In this document: positions 10,950 to 22,961 of the stretch, piece by piece | How the letters are laid out: each line of letters begins with the position of its first letter | Numbering within the stretch: position 1 is the first letter of the stretch | DNA from: Microthyrium microscopicum | Taxonomy: Eukaryota > Ascomycota > Dothideomycetes > Microthyriales > Microthyriaceae | Direction of reading: 5' to 3' | Length of the DNA: 64,000 nt | Assembly: GCA_010405405.1 (NCBI GenBank) | Contig: MU004235.1 | Coordinates: 634,538 to 698,537 of the forward strand | Notes under the pieces: model-generated | What the model was told of the DNA's origin: nothing | Seen by the model: the letters and a program-made list of their open reading frames with translations, nothing else | Databases searched by the model: none | Made by a program: the position numbers and the translations under genes

Positions 10950-13230
10950 CTACATAATTGATCCAAACCCATCAAGATTCATAAAATCGAACCCGATTAT
11001 CCCATTCGCATCTTGGGGTGAGAAACTAGCAAATGCGGGATCGAATGCTTGGTTAGCCTGGAAAACATCTCCGAATTCGTTTGCGTCCAGCACAGAATGT
11101 TGTAATGATTCGTTCCATAGATTGGGGTCGGGAACTTGTGACTGATCAAACGCCGGTATAACGGCCGTCTCATTGATCGGCATCATTGTTGGCCCTATAG
11201 ATGGCGCAGGCTCGAAAGCATTTGTGATTTGAGGCGGATCATTGGCAGTCGGTACCTGACTCAGGATCATCTTCAGGTACTTGCCATAGATCACAGGACT
11301 GCCGTTTCTATGCTTTGGCGTAGTCCCTATTCGTATTAGGACGTCCGCTGTCTGCTCTATCAGGCTTCGAACACTGGGTGCAACCTGCCCACCTGGGGAC
11401 ACTGTACTGAGTTTTAGCGCTACAGCTCCTGCAAATGATATCATGATGGTAGTGTTATTTGCAATAGCGTTCAATTGTGATTCGCAATTTACAGCCACAC
11501 GCATCAGATGTAGTGCGCTTGAAAGCGCCGACTTTCGAAACAGATGTTTAACCTCCTTGGGTGCTGTGGGATGGTTGATGACACTAGTGTAGGTCGATAA
11601 ACGTGTGTGTACGACCATAATCTCGGACATTGGTGCAAGCACCTTCGGCGAGCCTGTACCAATTTTGGACGTCCACTTCGCAAGGTAGTTTTCATAGAAC
11701 CGTTCCATGATAGCCTCAATCTCCTCAGCAACGTTGGAGCCGACATCGATCATGCGATAGCTGTCACATCTAGAGCGGACCGTATCAACAAGGCCATGTA
11801 GATCTCTACGTAGGGCCACGGTGGCTACGAGAGGACCATCTGAGTAATCGGCAATGTCAACATCATGCCATTCGTCACAGTTGAGCACAATTGGATCGAT
11901 TGGCACGATTGGGCTTCTTCCCTGGGCCAGAGAGAAACCGCGCTCGTACGCAAACAAGGCTAGCCATACCCGTTCTCGTCGACGAAGCAGTCTTCTCGCA
12001 AAGTCGGTGCCGATATCAATGCCTTCGAAGCCGTCGATAGCCAATGCGTAGTTTGCGTCGAGGGTGTTTGCTCTTGGTGTTCGGCGGATAATATCGGCGT
12101 TGTATCCAAGAGATGGTCTTATAATCTTGTTTAGTCCCAAGTCGAGGCCGATGGTCAATGCCATTGATAGGTATAGAGCAGTATCATATTCTGCGTGATG
12201 AGTACCGGGATGAATCCATGGCACGGTGATGAAGGCTAGGACAATTTCAACGGAGCGCAACCTTTTGTGAATGACCCTGTGTGCGAGAGTTTTTCGATGG
12301 TTTGTAAGTCTCTTGGACAAAGCTCCAGAGCCGGGCATGAATAGTGCTGCAGCTGCCAGCAAAGAAGTAAGCAGAAATGAGGATCGGCGACGGGTGAACT
12401 GTAGAGTGTATAGATGAGGATCAAGTCCCCATCGAATGTAAGCTGTGTGATTATAAAAGCTAGGGCTTCATGTAAGTGGCTGTACTTCCTTTTGATTATT
12501 GCAATGCTTACAATGCTAGCAGCATCTCTGCTTCTTCCTCCGTGACCAATCCAAGATGAATCGGATCGCTCTCGTCATCGTCTCCACGTCCATTACCATC
12601 GATACTTGCGCGAATTGGCATGAAAAATCTTTGAATGTCGGCGTAGCTTCCATATCCATCTCGGTCAAAATTGACACTACCCGGACTAGGAGGCCGTACA
12701 TTTGCGCTCTGAGCTTTGCCTTGGCGGAGTCGTGATGCGCGAACTAATAGTTCAAGAGGATTTTCAGCATCATCAAGAGCATCCTCATCGTGAATAATAG
12801 ACGGTGAATCATCGTCTTCGTCCACCTCAGTTTCCTCGCCCCGAGATTGACTTGGTCCTGAAGCTAATGAAGAAGTCCGTCGGTCGCGATCCCGAACACG
12901 ATTCAGTAGTTGCTGAAGTTCTGTGAAAGCCGAATCATCCTGCAGATCTCCTTTCGAGGACTTTTTGAGCGCTTGTTCAATTTTGACAATGTAATTATCG
13001 AGTCCCTTTCGCTTACTGGATAGCAGATGGTCAGCAAAAGTTGTCGGTTATCCTATGCACAGAGAAGCTCACTTTCTAGACCCCTTCTTCCGTCCCATCT
13101 GGATATTGGGGACAATGCATTCTAAATGAGAGCTCTCGCACCTCTGACACTTGCTTGCTCCCTCTGCTCGTTTACACTTCACCTTGCTCTTTCTACAGTT
13201 CAGACATGCCGCTCGCTTGCTGTCGGACAT
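10950..13230 (-). CDS. Zn2Cys6 fungal transcription factor
   Basis: Minus-strand exons 13230-13073, 13015-12512 and 12459-10950 give 723 residues. The N-terminus has a complete binuclear zinc cluster: C9, C12, C19, C28, C31 and C38, with CLNCRKSKVKC and CQRC visible. A basic linker (GRKKGSRNKRKG) and a short coiled coil (DNYIVKIEQALKK) follow, the usual dimerisation arrangement. An acidic, Ser-rich segment lies at about 85-130. The fungal regulatory domain starts near residue 220 (RWGLDPHLYTLQFTRRRSSF) and runs through most of exon 3. The C-terminus is rich in Asn, Pro and acidic residues and may be the activation domain. For intron 2 several acceptors are possible; only CCCTAG at 12460 restores the downstream frame. 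The targets are unknown, and neighbouring genes give no clear clue. Confidence 0.93.
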
Positions 13231-14168
13231 CTGAAATCTGACAACTCCGCAGCAAGCATATTACCACACAAGCCTAAAAAGTGGCAACAAAGTCGCTAGC
13301 AAAGAGAAGATAGAAAGAGCTTCTAGAGCGCGATAGGCATCAATGAGTTTGCGACAATAGAGTTCTTCCTTATCAGTTAAATGACGTTTAGGTCGCGACT
13401 AGTGGTAGGGGAAAATCATCGTATGGCCCCTGAGATGATGACTAAGCACGATCATGAATCAACTTCTAACGTCGACGACCAGCAGTGTAAGATCAAACAT
13501 CAACACTTCGTCTTCTTTAAATATGACCGACCGTCAAGATGATTTCTTTAGACCAGTTGTTTCGTAGAAAGCTGTCCATAGCGGCTTCTCATTCCTCCTT
13601 CATCAATGGTCGCTGATGCTCACTCAATCGTGGCTATCTCGGCCTATGGCTAGCAATTTTTCTCGCGGTTCCCAGGCACAAAACCATGGCTCCGGTCGCA
13701 CTGACCTGCTGGTAGCCAAAACAGCGTCATTGTACAGAACAATGAAATGTTAGCAGCAGTGAAAGGCATGCATTCCGCACATCACACACAAAGAATCGAG
13801 ATGTCCAGCGCAAACATGCAACATGTGCTGGGGTCACAATTATAATGAATGATTGCCTATAGAGCGTGAAAGGTAAAGTAGGATGAAGACGTCTGCTAGG
13901 TTTTGCATCCATCTCGCTGCGTCCAAACTGTACTGCTGATGTCCCGGAAGCGGGCTCAAATTCTGGGAGGAATGTGAACTTTGCTTGCATCATGAACAAC
14001 AAAGACGCTCGATGTCTCTCATCTTTTCTTTAAACAACGATGTCACGGCAAGCGGATGGATTCGCGATATGTCTATCCAACATTGCTTTTCATTGCTCCT
14101 CTTGCAACATACCAAATCTCATCTAATTTCTTCTCCATCGACAGTCTCACTCACAGCTTATCGAGAAT
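13231..14168. other. Divergent promoter region, 0.9 kb
   Basis: The region separates the zinc-cluster regulator from the membrane-protein gene transcribed the other way. Only short ORFs are present (up to 91 codons) with no recognisable product. A pyrimidine-rich stretch at about 14080-14165 precedes the right-hand start. Confidence 0.6.
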
Positions 14169-15699
14169 ATGGCTACAACTCCACGCGCAAGGACCACTCG
14201 CACAAGTAGCAAAGCGACCACGACGCCGCTGGCACGAAAGAAGTCCACTTCGACGCTCAAGCCAAAAGAAACCAAGCCAAAGCAAGCAACAAAAACGGAA
14301 AAGCCAGTTCGTGGCAGACCTCGACGAAAGTCTCAACCTATCGAATACGACGATGAAATAGGATCTGCTGTATCATGGGAGGACCATGCTGAGTTGTTGT
14401 ACTCCGCCTGGTGCTGGATATGGGAGATGTTCAAAGAAATTATCGCCATTTTCAGTATTTTGGGGCCTATTCTTTTGATCACAACTGCCATAATTCTAAT
14501 GGTCCTCTCTCACAAGGTCTCACATCTAACTCGGCCGCCGGTAGACACTGGAGCTATTTCTAAACTCTGCCGTTTCGCTGGATTTGGTTGCCCCCCAGGA
14601 AAGCTAGGCGAAAGCCTTGCATATATCGACAGAATGAGAATATTTCAAAAAACTAGATCCGAAGACGATATCTGGCTCCACGAATACGTGCGAAGCGGAG
14701 AGCTCGTCAACGAATTTCTTCATGAGCTCAGCGAACAAGAAACGAAAAGATCGGGGTAAGTAACGGAATCACTTGTAGAACTTGTTTGTGTACTGACATG
14801 ATTGCAGCGGTTTGACCCACGCCATTTTTAATTCGAATATGACACGCCTCAAGAAAGACATGGAGCCAGTCTTGGTAAAAAATTTCAAAAGCCAGGCCGA
14901 TTTCATGAATGACGTTGACAACATGATCGATTCTGTCATACAAGAGCAAATGGAGATCCAATCAAAGCTGGCCGAATTCGAGATATATCATCAGAGGCAA
15001 CGTCAGTATGACATCCAGTCAAACCTCACGGACCAAAGAGATTGGCTTTATACTCCAAAAATGATTGGCAGAACCATCTCCAAAACTCTAGGGCGCGGTT
15101 TTGGCGAACCCATCGATAAAAAGATTGCCCAGCTTTTCAAAAGCCTCAACAAGAACAGTCTGCGCTACATCAAATCGATGGAAGGCGACTTGGACGCCCA
15201 AGAGCTCCATGGTCAGGAATTGAAATATCTAATAGAGTGGTTTGCACAGCAATTGGCGTGGTCAAAGTACCACAGCAATCAGCAAGCCTTGGATCATAGC
15301 CAATTGACATCAAAGTCATACTGGGAAAAGCTTTGGGGTACCCGAGACAGGCACGAGCATAGAGACTTTGACAAGAAGATCAAGGCATGCCCAAAGCTGT
15401 ATGCGTTCACAGAGCGGGCTTTGGACCGAGCATCAGGAGACAAGAGCATAATCAGCGGAATCTCAGATGATATTAATTCTTTCCAGGAAAGTATTGACAA
15501 GATTAACATTAAACTCGACCTCGAACAGCCAGATCCCCTGAAACCTTACATGGAAACTGTTGAAAAGTCTGTACGGGGACTCAAGAAGAATCGAGTGACA
15601 CGAGAAAAACGGATTCATCAGCGTATTGGACAACAGCGTCTACGCGGTATAGAACAAGTCAGGGATCAGTTGCCAAATGTTAGACTGACCAAGAGGTGA
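14169..15699 (+). CDS. Single-pass membrane protein with AT-hook-like motif
   Basis: Exons 14169-14755 and 14808-15699 give 492 residues. The first 60 residues are Thr/Lys-rich and strongly basic and contain an AT-hook core, RGRPRRK, at 48-54. A single strong hydrophobic segment follows at about 90-114 (IFSILGPILLITTAIILMVL). The remaining 370 residues are highly charged and helical, with likely coiled-coil stretches (EQMEIQSKLAEFEIYHQRQRQ; RVTREKRIHQRIGQQRLRG). A DNA-binding-like tail next to one membrane helix is the layout of some inner nuclear membrane proteins, but nothing else here shows that location. The family is not recognised. Confidence 0.85.
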
Positions 15700-16493
15700 T
15701 GAAATTGGAGCTGGTAATTAGTGGTTGCTTTTGATATACAGGTTACGGATTTCACTTTTGGGCGAACGGAGGTTTCGAAGACAAAGATCGGATGGCATCG
15801 TCGTTGCGATCTATTTCCTATGATCTTTTCAACGTCAAAGAGAAGCTGAATATAATGCATTGTTTTTAAATTCAATAGCAGTCAGTGCTCGTGATACGGA
15901 CTGAACCGTTCCAGATAATATCAGACCGTTCGCTTTAAGTCAAGAGGTGATTTTTGATGATCTTGATAATCGATTTCAGACTTGGGTTGATTAAAGCACC
16001 ACGAAATCAGGAGGTTGTGATTGCCTTTGGACCGTAGATGTAAATAGTGGGTTACCGAGTAGTAAGGGAGAGTATATCCGGCTTGCCGCATAGCGTCGGC
16101 TCTCTCAGGTACAGTACACCACAGCCTGATGGATCGTGGGCCTCAACAATACCATATTTGCATAATTGGAAGAGACAAATCAGCTTGAATCATCCTGATT
16201 CATATGCTGCCGAACCATTGACCTGAAGAACAATTGCATTGTTTTGCTAACCTCACATATCAAATCAATTCCGTTCGGTTGACCCCTGGGCCCTGAAGGT
16301 TTTGGCAGGACCAGCCTTGCCAGCTTTGGCGGGGTCGGACTTCGGTAGGCTTGTCTGATGTTTACAATTCGATCCACCCTCCAAAACTCTTTCAGAGCTA
16401 CCTACAAGCAAAATCTTCTCTTCTTTCTTTTCCAAAACATTTTAACCTTTCATCAATTGCGCTCCCAACTCCTCTGGGAATATCCTATCAATC
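15700..16493. other. Intergenic, 0.8 kb
   Basis: This holds the 3' UTR of the membrane protein and the promoter of methylcitrate dehydratase. The last 130 bases before the start (about 16370-16490) are C/T-rich. No other gene was seen. Confidence 0.6.
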
Positions 16494-18252
16494 ATGTCCG
16501 CGCGTGTGCTCTGTAGGAACGCGGCCCTCCGATCTTCGCTCCGAACACCTGCCTCCCCAGCTTCATATCTAAGCTCCGCTCGCTCATCTGTCGCTCGCGT
16601 GGCTTCCAAGAACTCTGCTGTAGCTTCTCTGTCAAGCCGATCTGCCTTTTCCACAATGTCGCCTCTGCAGTCCATGGCTCCTCCTGTTGGGCCACCGCCA
16701 AAGTATGATTCTGAGATCTCTGACATTGCTTCGTACGTTCACGCCTACGATGTCAAATCTGATCTAGCTGTATGTGTTTTCCATAGAAGCGGATGCTATC
16801 GCTCTAATTTGACATCTACAGTTCGATACTGCTCGTTGGGTTTTCTTGGACACCATGGGCTGTGGTCTCAAGGCTCTCGAATTCCCTGAATGTACCAAAT
16901 TACTCGGTCCTGTTGTCCCTGGTACAACCGTGCCAAATGGAACAAAAGTCTTGGGAACAAACTACCAATTAGATCCTGTTCTTGGCGCTTTCAACATAGG
17001 GGCCATGATCCGATGGTTGGACTTCAACGACTGCTGGCTAGCTGCTGAGTGGGGACATCCTTCAGACAACTTGGGAGCTATCCTTTCTGTCGCAGACTGG
17101 ATTTCACGAACAAACCGCGCCGGAGGCAAGCTGGGCAACGGAAAGATCTTGACCATTCGAGATGTCCTCGAGGGAATGATCAAGGCCCACGAAATCCAAG
17201 GATGTCTCGCTTTAGAAAACTCGTTCAACAAGGTCGGTATTGACCACGTTGTCTACGTCAAAGTCGCATCTACCGCAGTCGTAGCCAAGATGCTCGGTAT
17301 GAATGAAGAGCAAACTCGTGCTGCCGTCTCTCAAGCATGGTGTGATGGTCAATCTCTCCGTACCTATCGCCACACTCCCAACACCATGTCTCGAAAATCG
17401 TGGGCCGCCGGTGATGCCTGTGAAAAAGCCGTTAACCTCTGCTTGAAGGTTCTCAAGGGCGAAGGTGGAATGCCAACTGTTCTCTCTGAGAAAACCTGGG
17501 GTTTCTACGACATTGTCTTCGACAAGAAGCCATTCAAGTTCCAGCGTCCATATGGCAGCTACGTTATGGAGAACGTTCTTTTCAAGGTCTCCTACCCTGC
17601 TGAATTCCACTCTCAAACCGCCATTGAAGCCGCACAACGCATCAACAAGCAGCTAGCAGCTCTCGGAAAATCTGCTGCTGACATCGAAACCGTTGTCAAC
17701 CGCACACACGAGGCTTGCATTCGCATTATTGACAAACAATTCAAGCCAATGGACAACTTTGCTGATCGCGATCACTGCATCCAGTACATGGTTGCCACCA
17801 TGTTCGTTTTCAACCGTCTAGAAGCCACTGACTACGTTGATGGTGGAGAGGCTGCTACCAGTCAACTGGTAGAGGACCTTCGCAAGCGCATTTCTTGTGT
17901 TGAGGACCCACAATTTACCGAAGACTATCATAACCCAGACATGCGAACCATCTCAAACGCCTTGACCGTCACCCTCAAGGATGGCACAGTTTTGGATGAA
18001 GTTGCTGTTGAGGCTCCTCTAGGACACAGGCTCCGAAGAGAAGAAGCCAAGCCAGAAATTTTGGCTAAATATAAGAGACATCTTGGTAAGTCTTTGCACT
18101 CCTATACCACTCACTGTGCATACATTAACAATCGTATAGGACCTCATTACTCACAATCTCATGTTGACAAGTTGGTGGAACTCGGTATGGACCAGGCGAA
18201 GTTGGAGGCTACCGAGGTGGATAAGTACGTAGATCTCTACGTTAAGGAGTAA
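16494..18252 (+). CDS. PDH1: 2-methylcitrate dehydratase, mitochondrial
   Basis: This MmgE/PrpD-family enzyme dehydrates 2-methylcitrate to 2-methyl-cis-aconitate in the methylcitrate cycle, which removes toxic propionyl-CoA from odd-chain fatty acids and some amino acids. Exons 16494-16769, 16822-18085 and 18140-18252 give 550 residues. The first 50 residues are Arg/Ser/Ala-rich and almost free of acidic residues, a typical mitochondrial presequence. PrpD hallmarks visible are [15 protein letters not shown] across the first splice, the RWLDFND segment, [26 protein letters not shown] and the C-terminal [13 protein letters not shown]. The yeast orthologue is PDH1. The gene converges with RRP43, 168 bases apart. 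Confidence 0.95.
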
Positions 18253-18420
18253 AAGCCATGTTTTGAGTACCATAGTTGTTGTATATATGTGCACGATAGA
18301 ATCATATCCTTCTCATCAAGAGCAAACAAAAACGCCTCGCTATGCAACATTAACGTACAACAAATGCTTATTATGGCTGGCGTGATCTCTTTCTTTTGTT
18401 TCTGAGTTAAAGGGCAGGCA

Positions 18421-19524
18421 TCACAGCTCTTCAAGCAGTCCATTCCACTCTGCCCATCGCTTTTCCGATGATTCAATGACTTGTTCCATCTCCTCAGCGC
18501 CCATAACCCAGCCACCAGTCTTTTCAAGTTTTCGTATCTGAGTACCCAGCTTTGCGTTGCTGCAATCAACCACGGCAGATATCTCTTCGCTACACAGTTC
18601 CTCCTCCATCTCATCCGGATCAGCTAGTAGCCAGGTCTTCTTCTCATCCTTCAGACCCTTGAACCGCGACGGCTCAAACACGCGAAACGTGCACGCAATC
18701 GGCATGCCCTTGACATTCAGCCGTCGAGCCTCCTCCTTCAGCGGCGAACACACAACCATCTCCAATTCCGGGTCATAAACCGCCTTTGGCAGCACCGTTG
18801 TCCGCAGCGCCGCCAATGTCGCCGCCCAAATCGAGTCGAAAGGCGTGCCAGCCAGCGATATGACCAAAATGTCCACGTAGAGTACAAAGTATCCCACAAC
18901 CTCGCCGCGGGTCTTCACCTTCTTATTCTCCTCCTCCATCTCCATCGCACCATCCTCCTCTTCCTCCTCACTACTCTCCTCATCCCCAATAACCGGCCTA
19001 TCCCACATAATCTCCAAGTCTTCAACATCAACAACCCCACCACCCACCAAACCCTCTCTCACACGCCACGCCAATCGCTGCGCAGCGCGCGTCGGCGCCG
19101 TGCCGGGAATTTGACTACCTGCACAACCAGTCGCGAGCTCGACATTCGGGACCACCAATCCTAACTTCTCTACCCTGTCATCTTGCGCCTCTCCAGCGCT
19201 TTCTTGACTAGCTTTCAGTATCTCCGCATGACCAGGAATATCCTTAACACCCACAATTTCCGGCCGTACACCAACGACCACCGCAGTGTCGCCCGTGCGC
19301 ACGACGGCACTGCCGGCGCTGTGCGAAAGACTGTTTGTATTTAGAACTGGGGGGCGGAAATCGGAGGGTGCGCGGGTGGATGGGCGGATTGGTGGGGAGT
19401 GTGTTAGGTGTGCGTGGAGGTAAGCGGCGGGTGTGAGGGCGCGAAAGACGGAGGCGGGGAACGTTGTTGTTGTGGTCGTGGTGGAGGAGGAGGAGGCAGA
19501 AGGTTTTTGTATAGTGGTTGCCAT
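18421..19524 (-). CDS. RRP43: Exosome complex subunit Rrp43 (RNase PH-like)
   Basis: This is a single-exon gene of 367 residues. Rrp43 is one of six RNase PH-fold subunits that form the ring of the nuclear and cytoplasmic RNA exosome; in eukaryotes the ring is catalytically inactive and threads RNA to Rrp44 or Rrp6. Visible features: the N-terminal VFRALTPAAYLHAHL and RPSTRAPSDFRPP, the strand VRTGDTAVVVGVRPEIVGV, the core LYVDILVISLAGTPFDSIWAATLAAL, and a C-terminal strand-helix unit. An acidic insertion (about 198-215, SSEEEEEDGAMEMEEE) interrupts the fold, as is common in fungal orthologues. Rrp45, Rrp42 or Mtr3 are possible alternatives, but the LTPAAYLHAHL start favours Rrp43. Confidence 0.85.
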   Translation of the reverse strand: MATTIQKPSASSSSTTTTTTTFPASVFRALTPAAYLHAHLTHSPPIRPSTRAPSDFRPPVLNTNSLSHSAGSAVVRTGDTAVVVGVRPEIVGVKDIPGHAEILKASQESAGEAQDDRVEKLGLVVPNVELATGCAGSQIPGTAPTRAAQRLAWRVREGLVGGGVVDVEDLEIMWDRPVIGDEESSEEEEEDGAMEMEEENKKVKTRGEVVGYFVLYVDILVISLAGTPFDSIWAATLAALRTTVLPKAVYDPELEMVVCSPLKEEARRLNVKGMPIACTFRVFEPSRFKGLKDEKKTWLLADPDEMEEELCSEEISAVVDCSNAKLGTQIRKLEKTGGWVMGAEEMEQVIESSEKRWAEWNGLLEEL

Positions 19525-20082
19525 TTTGGCGGTTGGGAATATGTTGTTTGCGCTGTAGGTTGGGATATTTGGTGAAAGCTTTGAAGTCTTGCGAAAAAGT
19601 TTAGCTTGTTGAATTTGTTGGGTTGACCAATGGGGGCTTAGCGTGGCACGGTAAAGGCTGTTGGTTCAGCCTTATGAGTCCTGAAGGATTTCGAGTGTGA
19701 GAAAGGAAGGAAATGCCGTTGTTTCAGCTTACTAGTTGGGCGATTTCATATTGCGCAATGCAATTACTAGTAAGGAGTCTTAATATCTAACATCACAAGG
19801 AATGTAGTAGTTGATATGCTGAAACACAATCTTTCAGCCCCAAAGTGTAAGGAAGCACTACAGATATACTTCAGACAAGAGTGCCCAGTATCCCGCCTTC
19901 AATTCCTACATCTTCCTATATGGCGGATTAATATTACACTGCATTGTGGATTCCGCTTATTATAACTTTCTAGCTACTACGTCACAATACCCGCCCTACA
20001 ACCGGAGACTGCTTAGAGCCACCTCCCAGTTGAACGTCCATAGACCAATACTAAGCAGCACACTTTTTACTCTCCGGCGAAC
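19525..20082. other. Divergent promoter region, 0.56 kb
   Basis: The region lies between RRP43 (minus) and the unknown gene at 20083 (plus). No ORF or repeat of note was found. Confidence 0.6.
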
Positions 20083-21052
20083 ATGACGGTATGATATGTC
20101 TTTGACGTATCAATATGTGTCAACAATGTTTACTGACATTACATAGCAATCTCGGGCAAGAAAACTTGCTGATCTCCAGCTCCAATACCCCCTCTGGCTC
20201 TTGGATGTAGACCAGCCCGCCTGGCCGCGAAAACTGAACAGCATATTACCAGGTTCAAGACCAGCGAAGATATCAGGCTGGTATACGTGGCCATGGGAAT
20301 ATGGGACAGATCTGCGCAAGATCACCGACGAGCTACCATATGGTGTTACGAGAAATGAACGACTAGCGAGCGCTCTTGGGCTCATTGACCAGGTGCTCAT
20401 GCAGCTTCGCTACGATGAGAGGTACGACATCAACGACCTGCGGATAGTCTACGAAGCAGGGGCAGAATCTGAAGGACAGACAATGAACTTTGCGGATTGG
20501 GGTTTTGACGCTACAGCAGAAGGCTATATCAATCCGCGGCGCATCCTTGCCATCGAGCGCAATTGGGATGATGTGCCCATATGGGATCGGAGGAGCAAAA
20601 TCAATATGTTGATTGATGATGATGCGTCTACGGCATATGGTTTGGCTTCAATGGTACACAGCGAAACGGAGCTATTGCTGGCCACAGGAGTGCGTGCCGA
20701 AGATGATGGTAGCGCGATCAGGAAGGCTCAGTTTGAGTTTCTCGATGGGAATATGGAGCAGGCGAAAGGTATAGTTTATTCAGCCAAGAATCAGGAGGAA
20801 AGAGGCATATATCTAACTCGTGGGCCTGATTTCGACTGGAATAAGAGAGTACTGGCAGGAACTGGATTGGAGAACGCACCTTGGTCTGAAGTAGTGGCGT
20901 ATGCTAATGGAAATATGAGAAGACCAGTACAACAAAGAGGTCGAAGATATCTTCCGATTGTCTTTTTACATCATCCAGATTCAGCATCTGTTCAACTATC
21001 ACGCATACACTATACACCACCTTACGTTAGCGCCACTCAGAGTTCGCTGTAG
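20083..21052 (+). CDS. Hypothetical protein with a two-codon first exon
   Basis: The predicted start is ATGACG at 20083-20088, followed directly by a GTATGA donor. The acceptor ATAG ends at 20146, and the second exon 20147-21052 continues in frame (QSRARKLADLQLQYPLWLL), giving 303 residues. Without this tiny exon the first ATG in the main frame is at 20201, which would drop 18 plausible codons. The protein has a Trp-rich N-terminal region (WLLDVDQPAWPRK; GWYTWPWEYG), a central acidic part and a C-terminal basic segment. No domain, signal peptide or membrane helix was recognised, and no function is assigned. Confidence 0.7.
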
Positions 21053-22961
21053 TACTGACGACCTCTTGGGTCACCTTCCTGTGGGTCACTGTAGATGTGA
21101 TGGTGTGTAGATTTGCCTTGATTGCTATAAGGCGCATCCCTCGATTGGCTACAAATAGATGGATGATAGCATCTTCCACTTAGAGGAAAGTGTTTATAAG
21201 GCAAGAAAACAGAATCACAGGCCTTGCATATGCAGACTGTTCGTGTTGAAGCAAGTTGGGCGCTTAGGATTTGAAGTCTGACAGGCACAACGACCAGGGA
21301 TTAATTTGGCAGGATTTCGGGAGAATTAAGCTTATTTTAGCGTCTTTATGTACGATCTGGGGTATTTTGTGTAGATTGGGCCCACGCGGGAAGGCGGACG
21401 GATCCCAGCCACTCCCTCTGCGGAGAACGGGCCGGCAAGAGGGATTCGCGATTCAGTCATTGAAGTCAGGTCCTTTGACTGCATTTTGGCTTTAGACTCT
21501 CATCTGTCCGGCGCACTGGCAGTGAAAGCTCATGTTCAATGCATCGTAAAACAGTAATCATGTCTTTTCGATGACTTTCAATAGTTCATAGGAGTGTTCC
21601 ATCCATTGTCAATCCATTGACCTATCAAAATTGTAAGAATTATCAGTAGTCTACCGAGGAAGCACTCGGGCGCGTATGGCTGGCAAGCGCTCAGTGATAA
21701 CGATAGGCCATGGAATACCCGCCCACACCAGCGTTTTGCAGAATGATGTTCTTGCGATGAGCCTAGATGGAGTATTGATGAGCCGTAAACCCTGAAGCTG
21801 TGGTCGATCTCCCCAGTGGATCTCCCTCTGGCTGTCTGGGTTCACGACAGAGGAGCACAAGAGGATTCTAGACCGTACGATTGCGTCGGACTTAACCTCT
21901 TGACCTTCTTCAACAAGCAATGGCACATGCCGCTGTGCGGAAACATCATCACCTGGATGGTTGAGGATGGGAAACCCGAGGTGATATCACATCGCTTCAA
22001 CGCTCAAAGACGAGACGGGTCTGCATTGCGCAAACCTAGGCCACGTTGTAGGCCATTCACGACACTTTGAAAATGTTGGTCGAGGCTACTGTATGAAACA
22101 CCAAAGGTAGTTGCCCCAATGAAGCAGCCAGCGCTTACTTGGAGGATGGGATTGGTTGAGCTCCAGCTTTCACCAGCCACTAAGATTATCGAAGCTCTTC
22201 AACGCCATGCCCGCCCATGCAGGTGCATCGACCACTGCAGGCCAGTTGATGCGCCCAGACATCCCTGGCATGCCTCGCGAGCATCAATGATGTTGGTCTA
22301 AAAGAAGGTCTCAAAGCCACCGACCCATTCAAGGTCTCGCAAAAGACCTGGTCCGTTGAAGCGTGGATGATAGACATCGCACTGGATGGGAGCACGCCAG
22401 AATGTCTCTACTGGTCGTTGACGATGCCGATAGGCTCCACTATCACGCCCTCAGGCACAATCTGCTCAATAGTTTTGTCAAGTTTCTTGGGAAGCGTTCG
22501 TACTCCAAGTCTTGTGCGATAATCCTAGTATGCAGATTGGATCCAATCGAGACCAGCCTGTGATAGATCTACCGTGCAGCTGCACCAAAAGTCTGCTGAA
22601 CGCCTCGCAAGCCCATAAGACCTTGCCACTCCTATCCGATTTGTGCTGTGGGACAGTTAAACTCATTATTCGTACGTCGCCAACCTCTTCTTTGTGGGGT
22701 CTTTCCTCTACAACTCCTGTCTTCTATATCGACATCTCATTCTTGGATTCTTCACTCCTCCCGCTTCAAATCCGCCCCCTTTCCGAACCTCCGCGATGCG
22801 TGCGATGTAAATCGGAAATATAATTTTGATTTATGAAGGAAAAGGCCGCGCCTTTGTCTAACTTGAGACTGGAAAATACAAACAATCTGAGGGTGTGAAG
22901 AGAAATTGTTTATCGCACCCGCGCTACTGGTATACCAAATCGGCCTACGAATCCCACGAAC
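21053..22961. other. Intergenic, 1.9 kb, possibly holding a decayed gene
   Basis: No intact gene was found. Between about 21800 and 22560 the + strand keeps GC-rich, coding-like composition, with several peptide-like fragments in alternating frames (for example 22294-22500, reading GLKEGLKATDPFKVSQKTW). All are interrupted by stops and I could not match them to a family. The last 250 bases before 22962 form the ferric reductase leader. Confidence 0.45.

Noticed and set aside
12459-12512. Apparent frameshift between the middle and last exon of the Zn2Cys6 regulator
   Set aside because: Choosing the acceptor CCCTAG (52-base intron) restores a continuous frame, so no mutation is needed.
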